64,000 nucleotides of DNA from Corbicula japonica. Lineage: Eukaryota > Mollusca > Bivalvia > Venerida > Cyrenidae. Positions 1-11,934 of the stretch are shown here, piece after piece; positions within the stretch are counted from its first letter, which is position 1; every line of letters starts with the position of its first letter. The position numbers were made by a program, and so were the translations under genes. The stretch is taken from positions 9,238,001-9,302,000 of the forward strand of contig JAZAYU010000013.1 of NCBI GenBank assembly GCA_038501625.1, given 5' to 3'. The notes beneath the pieces were generated by a model. That model did no database searches, was not told the DNA's origin, and saw only the letters and a list, made by a program, of their open reading frames with translations.

Positions 1-2091
1 ACAACGTAGTGCGGGAACATTATAAAACATATTGATGTGTATTTTTTTACATATATAAATAGTAAAAAAGGTCGTAATAATTATCGTTTTGTGTTAAAGT
101 TGTTGTGGGGTTTATTAAGTCCTTCAGTATTTAATAACATTATACACGGGTCATTAATACCCTGCAGTGAAAAGCAACATCGGCATAAACAAATCACAAT
201 ATAAATCTTCATAATTTTATTTATTCAGTGATGCGAGACTGCCAGTGTAACATCCCATTTAAAATGAAGAGAAAATATTTGCAAGATATAGGTTAGAATA
301 CATATAATTACACTATTATCACACATTAAAAAATTTCTTTATATTTTAATAGCTACCTATTAAAGGTCACATTCTACGAGAATATGAGTGTTTGCTCGAG
401 GCTGCTTCCATAACCCATTTGTATAATAGCCGTAATAACCAGTCATTGAGTTCATACAGCTGACGGTGTGAACCAAATAAAAAAGGTGATAATTAATGGA
501 GGTCTATTTCTTCCGGTCATTGTTTACGGTAATTATTAAAATGTGAAGGTTTTCAATCCGACTTATTTATTTTCATTTATTTGAGGTCAGTCTGTTTCTA
601 CATTTCTTTCCACCCGACAAAAATGTCAGCGTAAACAATTTAATTTAATACCACACGGTTTCCGTTTCTTTGTTTGATATTTTAACATCGGACATAGAAT
701 ACACATAGTTTAGTTAACATATAAATCCAATCCAATCCAATCCAATACTTTTATTGCGTAAAACTAAAACATAGTTTATAGCAAAACATACACACTTACT
801 TATAATGAGAGCATGAGCAAATGAACAAATCGTCGAGCAAACATTTGTTAAGAAATAATTCACAATCTATTAAAAGACATTTATAAGACATTATGAGAAA
901 AAGTTTACAAGCCAATAAGTAGGATTTGTCATTCATCATTATTTTGAGCGAAAGTGCAAAACACATATTTATAAATTACCAAATATAAAAAAGGAAAAAA
1001 AAACAAATGTTACTAATTTCGATAATTAGTTATGTCATTGCGCGTAACAAATAAAAAATAAACGTTAAACTATAACCATCAGTTAACATTTGCAATATTA
1101 TTTTTCTACCGAACTGAACAAAAACATAAAGACAAAAGTAAAGACGAATCAAAACCATTATACTCAAGAGAATCTGATTTTTTATTTAATGACTGTGTCG
1201 CCAGTCTCTTATTAGATACAACCATGCATGTTTGGGACTATAGAGAATACGTGTCTTGGATCAAATATAATGGACTGTAAGCACGATACGAGGTTGCCTT
1301 ATTAAGCAGTTCTCATAGACAAACTTCATATATAAAATGGTATTTAAGGCAGAACTACAATCGAGTCTTTTAAATTCGGACTGTTTTTATTTTTACTACA
1401 ATCTACACTTGTCAAAAGTTCTAACAGCACACTTTTAAATTTTGAATATCTCAAAAAAATTATCCTAAAGTTTGACATTATTTTAAATATGATAAATTCA
1501 TAATAATTATTTGAAAACCGAGCATTAGTTTTACGTATTACGTCCTCCACGTTGGCATACGCTATTTATACGTTATCCCGGTGCGGCAATCAAAATAAAT
1601 TTTTGCAATCGATTTTGTTGTCCATACGTTCACTGACACCGGCAAATCTAAAAAACACAACAGCACTTTATAACAATGAAAGGTTTGACGCCTGAAGACC
1701 GCGAAAGTGGCGTCAAAATGCTCTTTAGTGACTCTCCTTTACATGTGTTCTTTAAATATACTGATTTTGTTCGTAAATGCAAAATGTACTTCTTTTTTGC
1801 ATATTTTATCATTATAAGAAAAATACGAATGGTATTATCTTCTAGATTGATAATGTTGCTTACGTTTCACGTTGACGTTACTCTCATACGTCTTTAAATA
1901 TTTACGTAAAAGAACGTCAACAGGAACATATTATCATGACATTTGTTTGATAAGTGCCTAGTTATCAATTATCTAAAATTAAAATTAATATAAGTTAACT
2001 AAACTTCAAAATCGACTTATTCGAAAATGACGTTAATTTGGTCAGAAATATTTTAAAAAACGTGTCCGAATTACTGGTCTAATGTATCGAA
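1..2091. other. AT-rich stretch without a recognised gene
   Basis: No coding exon or known repeat family is recognised. A pentanucleotide run lies at 726-745. A small inverted repeat with 9-bp arms (TTTGACGCC at 1684-1692, GGCGTCAAA at 1709-1717) is present. The short open frames here have no flanking splice sites or family resemblance I can defend. Confidence 0.6.
726..745 (+). repeat. (TCCAA)4 microsatellite
   Basis: Four perfect TCCAA units run in tandem. Such short tandem tails sometimes mark the end of a retroposed element, but I see no element body attached here. Confidence 0.8.
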
Positions 2092-2382
2092 ATGAATAAA
2101 TTTTGTTCTCTTCGAAAGGCTGTTACATATTTACACAATGTTTTACAAAGTATCGCTTCATCCGAAATTTCTACGCCACTCAGAAACTTTTTGCACACAA
2201 CAGTGCGAGAAAAAATGGAATTTTCTCCTTCAAATGTACGTAAACACGTTATGGATAAAATAGAGAAAAATGTGTTGGATCAACGTGCCATGCAGATAAT
2301 GATGAAGTTATTTCGGTGCAATAGAATTGCAAACCACAATATTTCCTTAAGATTTCATCAAATTTTAATGATACAGAGATGA
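2092..2382 (+). CDS. Hypothetical 96-residue open frame
   Basis: The frame is complete from ATG to TGA and predicts a basic, helix-prone protein without cysteine-rich, signal or membrane features. It contains the stretch REKMEFSPSNVRKHVMDKIE. I do not recognise the family. Codon usage looks less random than in neighbouring frames, and that is the only reason to list it. It could be an exon, a retroposed fragment or a chance frame. No splice site, promoter or poly(A) signal was tied to it. Confidence 0.25.
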   Translation: MNKFCSLRKAVTYLHNVLQSIASSEISTPLRNFLHTTVREKMEFSPSNVRKHVMDKIEKNVLDQRAMQIMMKLFRCNRIANHNISLRFHQILMIQR

Positions 2383-2917
2383 GAAAATAATTACAACTGT
2401 AGGGGATGCAATGATTTTTTTACTTGAGAATTGCTTTCTGTATACCAGTGTGCTAAAAATGTTATTATTTTTCAATCGCGTTACGCAGTTTAAAATTTGT
2501 TTGCTTGCTTTAATAGGAAATTAATATTATTTCATTGCAATTTACAATGTTTTGAAAGATTCAATCAAATAGTTGGAAAATCAATATTTATCAAGTGTGC
2601 ACTTAGAACTTTTGACTAGTGTAGTTGTAGCTAGACTTTTTGGATGAAAGTAGCAACCTACAATTTACAATTATGTTAAGTGAAACTAACACTATTACTA
2701 TGTGCTTCTTGTTTAATAATTGACAAATTATTTACTACAATACCCTATTGACATTTTTGCGATATTAAATTTGTTTATCAGGAAATTCATTTCTTTGACT
2801 ATTGTTCTTTGTCCCTGAACAGTATATTAAGGTAGTTTAAACATGTTTTAATGCTGTTGTGGCTATTCTGAAGGTGTGTATTTCGATAGTTTTTCTCTTA
2901 CACATCATAAAAGGGAA

Positions 2918-3325
2918 TGATTAAAATATATAGATGAAAAGGGAACTTTGAAAGCCACCGCACACGACAGATATGACAGATATGACAATATTGCAGGCTA
3001 GGTTTGATTGGGCCAATTGATGGGCAATTAATGGGAAGAACAGTGCCCAAGGTTATAAAACTGAGTTTGGAAACCAGTCTCAAATCTCAAGCATCTGATT
3101 GGCTGAAATGGCGACCAGTCGCCATTTCAGCCAATCAGATGCTTGAGATTTGAGACTGGTTTCCATGCTCAGTTTTATAACCTCCAACCCAGAACAGAAC
3201 AGAACAAATATTATATTTCTGCAGTTACATAACTGCCCATTAACAGGTTCAATCAAACCGAGCCTGCAATAGTTTCATGCTTGTCGTGTTTGGTAGCTTT
3301 CAAAGTTCACTTTTCATCACTTTAT
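2918..3325. repeat. Family C inverted pair around a family B foldback element
   Basis: A plus-oriented family C segment (about 2930-3040, with GGAACTTTGAAAGCCAC and a GCAGGCTAGGTTTGATT variant) is followed by a family B palindrome (3043-3190). A minus-oriented family C segment then follows (about 3230-3320, CAATCAAACCGAGCCTGCAA then CTTTCAAAGTTC). The whole locus is a nested palindrome of about 400 bp. Confidence 0.75.
3043..3190 (+). mobile_element. Family B foldback MITE, full copy
   Basis: This is a nearly perfect palindrome. It starts TGCCCAAGGTTATAAAACTG and ends CAGTTTTATAACC, with long complementary arms carrying the CTGATTGGCTGAAATGGCG core on both strands. It has no coding capacity. 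Other copies lie at 4774, 19438, 20057, 26519, 36842 and 46172. Confidence 0.85.
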
Positions 3326-4773
3326 CCAGCACAATCCTAGTAAACATTTTAGCAATTAAACACGTTTCTGTAATTAAAAAGCTGACATATCGCAGAACAC
3401 AAACCAATTTATTTGTCATCATGTTTTCATTACGCTCGCACTTGCAGAAACGCAAATATATATATATTCGTATGTATGTTTGCATGAAAAAAAAGCACTT
3501 CTATTTAAAATCCACTAACTTTCATCCAGCAAAGCTTACGTTTAAATTAAAACTGGAGAGCGAACAAAGCAAACAAACCAACAAGATATGTGTGTTAATT
3601 CAAGATGCGTAGAAACGAAAAATGTTGTTGTTCTGAAACTGAGCTATGGGATAACTGTACTGAATTGTATGTCACTATTGTGCAAGCTTAAAGCGCTAAT
3701 GAACAGTTTACTGTAACAGTTTAAATTCTACGTAAGAAAACACAATCTCATTTAGCCAATTTATTAGATAAGCTTGTGTACATGAATAACCAGAATAACC
3801 AGAACCTTAAGATTTGGTCTTTTAACCATAATCTAAAATTATTATTGTGTTTAGAGTCGCATGAATATTCTAGTCCACATGGCCGAACCCTGCCAATAAA
3901 GGAAAAGGTTGAAATTAACTTAAACCTTTCAAGGAATGTCTTGATGCAGTATGTCTTTAGATTTAGAGATTTATGTTGAAGTTCTTAGTAGTCATTTATC
4001 GGGAAGTGGTAAGATGCCTTATACATTATTGCTGTTGTTTTTGTTGCTGTAGTATATCAACAAATATTAATGTAACACTCGAAATGCAACATAGTTTTTT
4101 GTTTACGATGGTAATGTTTTCTGTAGTTTTGGTCTCAAAATGTGATATTGACTTTATATTTAGTAGGGCTCGATTTCCGTGACAATGTCAAATCTATGCT
4201 TTGACCCAAGGGAAAACCCATCTCTCTTTGAATATTGCTCTTCAGATACAAATTGTTAGGCAGAGTTGAACGGGACATTCGTCTGGTAGCCGTCATTATG
4301 AGACAATATTTCTGAATATCATCAACTGTTTAAATAAATCAAGTCCATCCTTCCGCCGATATTCATGAATATATGAAGTCATCCACATTTAATTACATTA
4401 TGCAAATATAGTCACGCTCTATATACTTACGAACAATGAAAGCACACGGTCGGGATAATTGCAAAATTGTGGGAAAATTTATTTCTTATGAATATTTCAC
4501 AGTTTCATAAAGCCGAATACATTGCGGTCATTTAGATACAAAATTTATGATAATTGATTGCATAATTAAAAAGTTATTGCGTAATAAATACAGTACCCCA
4601 AAAATAAAAAGTAACACTCTTGTCAAAATGTGACAATGAATTAGTTCAATCTGGTTCCTGTTGTTCATTGTCACAATTAGCAAAAACACATGCAAAGAAA
4701 ATGACAAGACAGTTGAAATATACAAACAACACACAGGCACAAATCAGGCATATTTTTATAATGGTTCTCCCCA

Positions 4774-4830
4774 GTGCCCAAGGTAATAAAACTGAGACTG
4801 GTTTCCAAACTCAGTTTTATAACCTTCAAC
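4774..4830 (+). mobile_element. Family B element, internally deleted
   Basis: Both termini are present (GTGCCCAAGGTAATAAAACT and CAGTTTTATAACCTTCAACC), but nearly all of the arms and core is missing. A minimal hairpin of about 57 bp remains. Confidence 0.8.
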
Positions 4831-4854
4831 CTAGTTTGTTCATGTTTTGTTAAA

Positions 4855-5088
4855 CTATTCAATCGCGTCAACACAAATATGATTGCAGTTTGCTCTACAG
4901 AGAGACACTTTGATAATTATATTCTCAAATGATGAATACACCAGCGAATGTCCAGACAATTTATTGCAAATCTCAATATATTTCACATGCAAGTCCGTCA
5001 CAGCAATACTCAAAGGAGTAATAAATTCTGAATAGCGACGGTAATTCATCAACAATTCATAGGATAAACAATCTTGCAATGCAAGCAT
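4855..5088 (-). CDS. Hypothetical 77-residue open frame
   Basis: The frame runs from ATG to a stop beside the family B copy. It contains LHVKYIEICNKLSGHSLVYS and several cysteines near the C terminus. I do not recognise it, and no splice sites were confirmed. It may be a chance frame. Confidence 0.15.
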   Translation of the reverse strand: MLALQDCLSYELLMNYRRYSEFITPLSIAVTDLHVKYIEICNKLSGHSLVYSSFENIIIKVSLCRANCNHICVDAIE

Positions 5089-5534
5089 GGCTAGCCACGC
5101 AGTAATTTACTGTAATTCAAGAAAATATATTAAAAATGGTTTAGCTAACGAAAGCTTTGTGCATGATTGTTCATTATCTCATAATGTGAAGATCGAGGAT
5201 AAGAAAATACTGTTTAATACTTTTTGTATTTGCCCGTGTGAAAACGTTGATATATAATTATGCCATTTTGATTGCACGGTCCCGTGCAAAGTTTAAACAC
5301 TTGTATATTTAAGCTAATTTGATTTCATCTTGTTTATCAAAACATGAATTCGTCAAAATGCCAAAAACAAGTAAGTTTTATTTGAATCATGGTAAGATGT
5401 ACACATTTTAGGGGAACATTTATAATACACTATGAATAACTATATATTGTACTTCTGGTATTTCGAAAGATCAATCAATATGAAAATAACTTTCGAAAGT
5501 CTTTTGTTAAATAATATGCAAACAATATTATTAT

Positions 5535-5765
5535 TTATGTCGAATTAAGGCAAATCAAAGAATTCAACAAAATACACATTTTGTTAATTGCATAGTCGGC
5601 TGAATTTAGTCCATTGATACTGACAAACCCATCACGGCTTATAGGTTCAGTTATCTGAATTCTATCACTGCTTCTAAATGAATGGGTTTCGTGGCCACTA
5701 AAGACAACAATAAAAACGACACTAAATAAAAATACCTGACGAATTTTATGGCCAACACGCAGCAC
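5535..5765 (-). CDS. Hypothetical 76-residue frame with signal-peptide-like start
   Basis: The predicted product starts with a basic residue cluster followed by a hydrophobic run (QVFLFSVVFIVVFSG), which resembles a secretion signal. A polar segment follows (ITEPISRDGFVSINGLNS). The hydrophobic run is encoded by a T-rich stretch ending in TTTAG, which could equally be an intron 3' end with an exon starting at the next base. No family is recognised. Confidence 0.22.
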   Translation of the reverse strand: MLRVGHKIRQVFLFSVVFIVVFSGHETHSFRSSDRIQITEPISRDGFVSINGLNSADYAINKMCILLNSLICLNST

Positions 5766-5769
5766 TAAA

Positions 5770-8047
5770 TGAGAACTGTGAAATAATGTATTTACTTATT
5801 GGATTTTGCGGACAGATGAAATATAATGCCACACCGAAAAATAATTTAACGTTTAATTGTATGTTCAGTAAAATCCCTCGGTATTAGGACCACTATTTCA
5901 GAGTCATTGTTAATAGTTTTGAGTTATTTACACCCGATATAAAGAACTCGACACAATAAAAGGATTTAACTGAAAACATATTTTGAAAAATGAAAACCAC
6001 GAATTTAAGAACCCTCGAAAATCTCGCTTTACCAAAAAGCATAAAAAAGTATGCCCGCAATAACACACGCTTTCTTAATATTGACGGGAAATGACCAACA
6101 CTGAAATATATTTACGCCTTAACAAGAGAATGGTCAGGACACCGACCTTATTACAGGACGTGTGCCTGATATCAATTACGGAATGGACAAATCGTGTACG
6201 AATGAGTTTGTTATATATTGTACTAAAACTTGCCTTGTCAGATCATCGGTCAACATTATCAACTGTCGCCTGTTACTGACTTTTATTGTGTTCCACAAGA
6301 AAGATTAATCAGATATTACTATTCTTCCTTTTCACAGAATTGCGGATACAAAAACAACGTTGGATTTCTGATTTTTGGAACTTCATGTAATCAGTAAACT
6401 CATTGTACCGTCTTTAACTATTTAAAAATAAATCGCGTTTATATCGCCCAAATCAGCAAATAAAGTAGCATTTTATAGTTGTTTAAAGTTTATGACACTT
6501 ATGTCAAATTTAAATTGATGACTATTATGTACAGTAAGCGATCGAACATGTTTTGCAATCGCTCTGTTTCAAATTATTCATCGAAACTAATATCGCAGCA
6601 GTTATAAAGCTGTCGCCACTGTATAAATATTTCATAACTTCACACACATTACAATCACACCGTCAATGATCAATTATCACGGAGCATAAAAATACTGCTT
6701 ATAAAGCTGACAATCAAGATCTTCATCTATCTAATACGCTTTCGGCGGAAACAGCGCGGATATTAGATGAACAAATAGTTTTCGTGATACTAATTTTTTC
6801 TATTAGCTAAACACAAATATAAATAAATGTACGGGAATTTAAGGTTATCATTATTTGGGGAATGCCACTTTCGTTCATATTTGTGACAAAAGTGATTTTA
6901 TAACATATCTGTATGTTTAACAATAAAATGGATATATTTACCGGAAATGCATTATAATTTTTATCGCGTGCTTGACTTTATGACTTCATTTCCTTTATTT
7001 CCTTCATTAGCTTTTCCCGTGACGCGCCCCATTTATTGTACTGATAAAAAATAAAGACTTATAGAACTAAACCTTCTTTTAGAAGTAACATTTCATAGCT
7101 TTTTCCTTCATGATTTGAAAGACTTACATTTGGGCATATACATACATGTCCGTCTAAAAGCATATTTAAATAAGTTCATTTATTCAATTAAATGTATTGG
7201 GACAATGCCTTTACGCCAACTTCAACAAAAAATGCTACGATTTGAAGGTACAATAACTTCGTTGTTTTCATCAACAAAGACACTTTTTCTGACAAGTCTG
7301 TATTAAAAGATCATCAATCACACAATCTGACATCATCACGGACAGGTTTGGTCTCGTTAGTTTACTTTGTTAAACAACCTCCACTACGTCATTGTCAGGC
7401 CTATTTCTTTTCAATTATCTCTTAGTATGAATCAGGACGTATTGAAAAGCGTTAATTTAAAAGATAACGGTATGAAAATAGCAAAGCTGCTCTCATTTTG
7501 TTTTTAAATTAGGTTAACCTTTAAGTCATTCAGCCCACTAAACTACAAAATGTATTGCATTGTCACAGAGATGGCTTTGAATATTTCACAAATTAAGCAA
7601 ATTCTTCATTTTAATCGGATGGGGATGTCCTGCACGTCTTACAATAATACGCGTTAACATAATTATAATAATAGTAAACTGGTTAACAATCACAAGGTTT
7701 GTAAAACAGCTAAACTTTTGAATCAGGATGTCGGTACTTGAAAGCACCAACTACCTGATTTGGCCGATAGGTCACTTGTCTTGCAGTTTTTGCAAAGTGC
7801 TTCTACAACAAAATATATCTCAATCCTAGCTTTAAGATAAATGACTTAATGACAAAACAAACAAAAAACACATTGTCAATTTGTCAACATCTTCATTAAC
7901 ATAATCAGAACTTTCTTTGAAATGTTGTAAGGTATCGTCATGTGTAAGAAATTCCTCTTACGCTGGTTTTGTTGCTTAACCACTTTTATAGCAGCACCAT
8001 GATGTCAGGAAATTAAGACTTAATATTTAGGTTTAACTCAGTTTTTC
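5770..8047. other. AT-rich stretch without a recognised gene
   Basis: Nothing convincing is coded here. A short GC-containing motif, CTTTTCCCGTGACGCGCCCC (about 7012-7031), recurs at about 26108-26127. A related form (TTTTTCCCAAAACGCGCC) occurs at the start of both family E copies at 34.99 and 36.48 kb, so a relic of that family is likely. Confidence 0.45.
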
Positions 8048-8420
8048 TCAGAAAAAAAGTGAAATATGCCTATCGGGAATCGCCACACTCATAAAACACA
8101 GCCTCCTCACGCAGCGGAAAAGAAGAGAGGGAAAGAGAGCATGTGTTTATAAGTATGTCAAATTTAAATAAGACACCACAAACAATTAACAGAAAAAGAA
8201 ACCCTTGGGGTTACCGCCTGGTAACTATTTGCCACTGGGTGTTTAAACCTGGTTCTTGGGTGCACCAACCTCACACTTGCTCATTAAGGTTCGCATATTA
8301 ACAAGTAAGTACAAGTTGTCTTGGTGATATAACCCCAAGCCACCGATCAGCTCAACAGTGTTGCATGAATACATATAGAACATAAAAAGCCAATAGGATT
8401 GCAAAGCCAGAAGAAATATT
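8048..8420 (+). repeat. Family A repeat, near full length
   Basis: The copy begins with the conserved end (GTGAAATATGCCTATCGGGA, then ATCGCCACAC). It continues through the AG-rich tract, the block TTGCCACTGGGTGTTTAAAC and the block GGGTGCACCAACCTCACACT. It ends in a TTGCATGAATAC-containing tail. It is the left arm of an inverted pair around the RT remnant. Confidence 0.8.
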
Positions 8421-8583
8421 GCAATTAAAATAGGGGCTATTACCACTTAGCGTTATAATTCGGTATTATATAAATACCCTTGTTTTTGTCTTCGGTTTCG
8501 TCTCCGCAATGTCCGTTATATCTTTTATGTCTGTGTTTGAAATACTAGGAATTGGTTCGAATTCGCCCTTTGGCTATTCTTAG

Positions 8584-9132
8584 CTATGTGCACATGAAAA
8601 TGGTTACGTCACTACTAAAATATTTGATAAAAGAGATGATTTTAATTATAATATCGTAAATTTTCCGTTTTTAGACGGCGATGTTCCCCGTGCAACATCT
8701 TGCGGGGTTTATATTTCACAGCTTGTTCGCTTTTCAAGAGCTTGCAACGATGTTAATGATTTCAATGAACGTAATCTTTGCATTACAGAAAAACTTTTAA
8801 AACAAGGCTATCGGTATCACAAATTAAGGAAAACGTTTTGCAAGTTTTATCGTCGATTCCCAGATCTAGTTCATAAATACAGGTGCAGTTCAAAATCACT
8901 ATTGCAACAAGGTATTTCACAGCCAGTTTTCTATGGAGATATAATTTATAAACTTAAGAAGATAAAGGGCAATGTTAATTTCTCCCGGTTATTCGTAAGA
9001 ACCATCTGTAAATTTAAAAAGAAAGGTTACCAATATGATATTTTACAGCGCTCTGCATGCCTGGTGATTAACCCTTCTACAGTTGATCATTATGCTTACC
9101 TCTTTGGTTGCACGACGGTGGCAGGGGTTTAA
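8584..9132 (+). pseudogene. Retroelement reverse transcriptase, C-terminal fragment
   Basis: A 182-codon open frame without its own start matches the C-terminal part of an RT-bearing protein that I remember as common in bivalve and cnidarian genomes. Diagnostic blocks in order are KIFDKRDDF, NFPFLDGDVPR, GVYISQLVRFSRA, LLKQGYRYHKLRK, FYGDIIYKLKKI and ACLVINPSTVD. The frame then ends in TAA. The catalytic RT palm with its YxDD box would lie upstream and is absent. An in-frame TAG at 8581 and an apparent one-base shift just before it indicate 5' truncation and decay. The intact C-terminal part suggests a fairly young insertion. I am confident it is a retroelement RT tail, but not of the clade. 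Confidence 0.75.
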
Positions 9133-9262
9133 GAGTTTATGAAGGTTTATAGGGAAATCTTTTCTTAAAAGAACCTAGAAGCTCGATTTGTTTCTTTTAT
9201 CCCTGTCATCGTGTTCTTGCTGATTTTACTCCAGGAACTCTGGTCTCGGTAAGATCATTGAG

Positions 9263-9625
9263 TAAACGCCCTTTGGCTTTGCAATGCTATTAGATTCTTA
9301 TGTTTTATATGTTTGTGTGCTTTTGCATGCAACATTGTTGAGCCGATAAGTGGGTTGGAGTTGTTTCACCAAGACAACATGTATTTGTTTTGTGATATGA
9401 GAACCTGTTGGGGCAAGTGTGAGGTTGGTGCACCCTAGAACCTGGTTTAAACCCCCAGTGGCAATATGATTTGCCACTGACCGTTCCAAGGCGGTAACCC
9501 CTCGGGTTAGTGGTGTCTCTTTTGAAACTAATCATTTTATTAACCATGCTCTCTCCCTCTCTTCTTCTTGACTGTGTGGGGAGGCTTTTTTCTGAATGTG
9601 GCGATTCCTGATATGCATTTTAAAG
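9263..9625 (-). repeat. Family A repeat, near full length, inverted
   Basis: Read on the plus strand the copy starts GCCCTTTGGCTTTGCAATGC. It passes through CTAGAACCTGGTTTAAACCC and TGCCACTGACCGTTCCAAGG and ends TGGCGATTCCTGATATGC. It is the opposite orientation of the copy at 8048, so the two bracket the RT remnant with their conserved ends pointing outward. Confidence 0.85.
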
Positions 9626-9629
9626 CATG

Positions 9630-11395
9630 TTGTCATGTTACACGAGAATTCAATTTTGTTACTCGCAGATAAGTACCCGTGTCTGCTTTGATCGAAAGTT
9701 GGTTTTGCAAATAATACATGTTAAAGCATGTGTAAAATAGATTGAAACAAGTAATAATGAAACAACTATCTTAAAAGAACATAACGGGGTAAATTGTGGT
9801 TGTTTTATTACTACCCCTGGTATATATTTTGCCACTGACTTAAAAATATGTTCGTTTGTTTTGTTCTGTGGTTTTTATTTTTTAATTATAATTATGTTAT
9901 ATGGTGTCATATATTTTTATTTGCTTTTGAATTGTCATGCATTATCGAGGTGATGGGATTATCTGCCTTGGAATTTCTTACCATTGCTTTTCCTCATATC
10001 CCCACCTCGTTCTTACACCACAATCAATGAAAACGAGACAAATCCGTTCAGAACGAAATCAAGTTATATTATTTCCTGTCTGCGACCAGAGTAGAACATT
10101 CGAATATTTACTTCTCTTTAAGTAGAAATTACGAGCTAATACATCAATGATTGAAGAAAGCTAAACTATCTTTAACAGCTGACAATATACATAATTGATT
10201 TAAACGTTTACATATTCTAGAAATAACAAACATATCCTTAATAATATTGGCGCGCATCACGGGAAAAAAGTTATCTTTGAACAGTTTACGTCGATCCTTG
10301 AAATGACATCATAAAGATGTGCAGACAACTTAGGGATTTTAGGGGTAGCATTAATTTTATGTTGTCAAAGTGTGTAACAAACAAAGCATATTACGTGATA
10401 AAACAAGATATTTTAATTTCTTTTCCAAGTAAAGTAATGGCTAAAATGTCAAAAATATTCACTTAATACACATTTTCTCATGATGTATCCTCATAGTATA
10501 TGATCATAACAACTTAACTTTAAAAAACAAATCGTGTTGGATTTGGTTGTGATTTTTTTGTAAACAGTTATGTATCGGTGTGACTAATGGATATCTGTTG
10601 TCAATATATACAAATTTATATCAATGACATATACATTGCTAGTTAATATTCAGTCAAACAAGAAAGAAGATGTTCTTGGCTAACAATTTTTTAAGACTAT
10701 AGTGATTTTCAAGCCGTTGGCCATTGATTAGAGGGTTTCAGTTGAAATAGTGGGCGAATAATCACATTATGTCTGAAGAACTTGAACAATTTTGATATTA
10801 GAGAGCTGAATATCCACATTCAAATCAGTTGTCTTCCAGGAATAATAGCTTGGCCAGTAAACACATCAAATCAGCAAAAGAAATGAAATGCCTGTCAAAT
10901 TGAATGCTTCAGAGATTTTTGGAACTAGATCAATTTTTATGCCAATCACTGTTACAGCATTACAGTTTATAACTTAACAGAGAATCTATTTTGCACCATC
11001 TTCTATTCATTTCTATAGTTATAAGAAGTAGAAGCTAACGCAAGTACACGTTCTAGCAAGCTTCATCGTTACAATTGTTTGAAAATTAACTCATCAATAG
11101 AATATAACTTTAGGACTAAATTGTATATATAAGATTATATATATATATTACACCAACAAATTTATGATATGATGAATAAAAGGTAACCAGATAAATCATA
11201 ATTTTCATGCTAGAACTGTTGCGGTATTGCATCACAAAATTTGTCTTATCTTTCAAAAATGTGAGATATGCATATTAGACATAACCACATTCATAACATT
11301 TCGTTATATCGTATGAAAATATGTCAGCTAATGAAAATTTACGTACTCTCAATCATGCCATGCTTGAGAAGTCTGAATTTCTTAGAAATAAATAT
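9630..11395. other. AT-rich stretch without a recognised gene
   Basis: Only short chance frames and an AT microsatellite-like run near 11134-11150 are seen. No splice-bounded exon was recognised. Confidence 0.55.
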
Positions 11396-11399
11396 AATA

Positions 11400-11930
11400 A
11401 AAATAGATGAAAAGAGAACACATATGAAAATATTGCAGGCTCGGTTTGATTTAGCCTGTTCAAGCGCAGAAATGAAAATGCATATTACTCCCCATGCCGC
11501 CTAGCCCCGGGTTGAGCACATCTCAATATTTATACCAATAAACAGTACAATTTTGATCCATCCCAAACGATGGAATGCATATGAGGATGAACATGTGAAC
11601 TTCAATGCGGTATTTTCAGATTAATACCATTCCATGTTCAGCGGCGTAAAGGTCCCTAGATAAAAATGGGTTTGTCTTAAAGAGAAAACAATGGGCGGAA
11701 CTTAACAGAATAGAATTTTGACAGGGGATCTGAGAATATAGATCCTGCATAGCACAGACAACGCCAAAGGCAAAATTTAAAAAGCAGAAAATATACACTT
11801 GGGATGATTAAACAATATCAAAAATTATATGGCTGGGATATTGAAACCACCCATCTTTAAACTGGCCGACATATTAAAACAAAAGAAATTTTAGAAGTAC
11901 TATTAATATTGATAGTGCATAAATATCGTG
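11400..11930 (+). repeat. Family C repeat, long copy
   Basis: This matches the copy at about 62.65-63.18 kb over its whole length, with shared blocks in the same order: ATTGCAGGCTCGGTTTGATT, AGTACAATTTTGAT, CCCAAACGATG, GACAGGGGATCTGAG, CGCCAAAGGCAAAATTT, GGCTGGGATATTGAAAC and AAACTGGCCGA. I see no open frame conserved between the two copies, so it looks non-autonomous. Confidence 0.75.
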
Positions 11931-11934
11931 CTAC

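Noticed and set aside
9298..9547. Minus-strand frames of 63 and 80 codons
   Set aside because: Family A repeat sequence, also seen at 42.4 and 48.6 kb, with no conserved frame.
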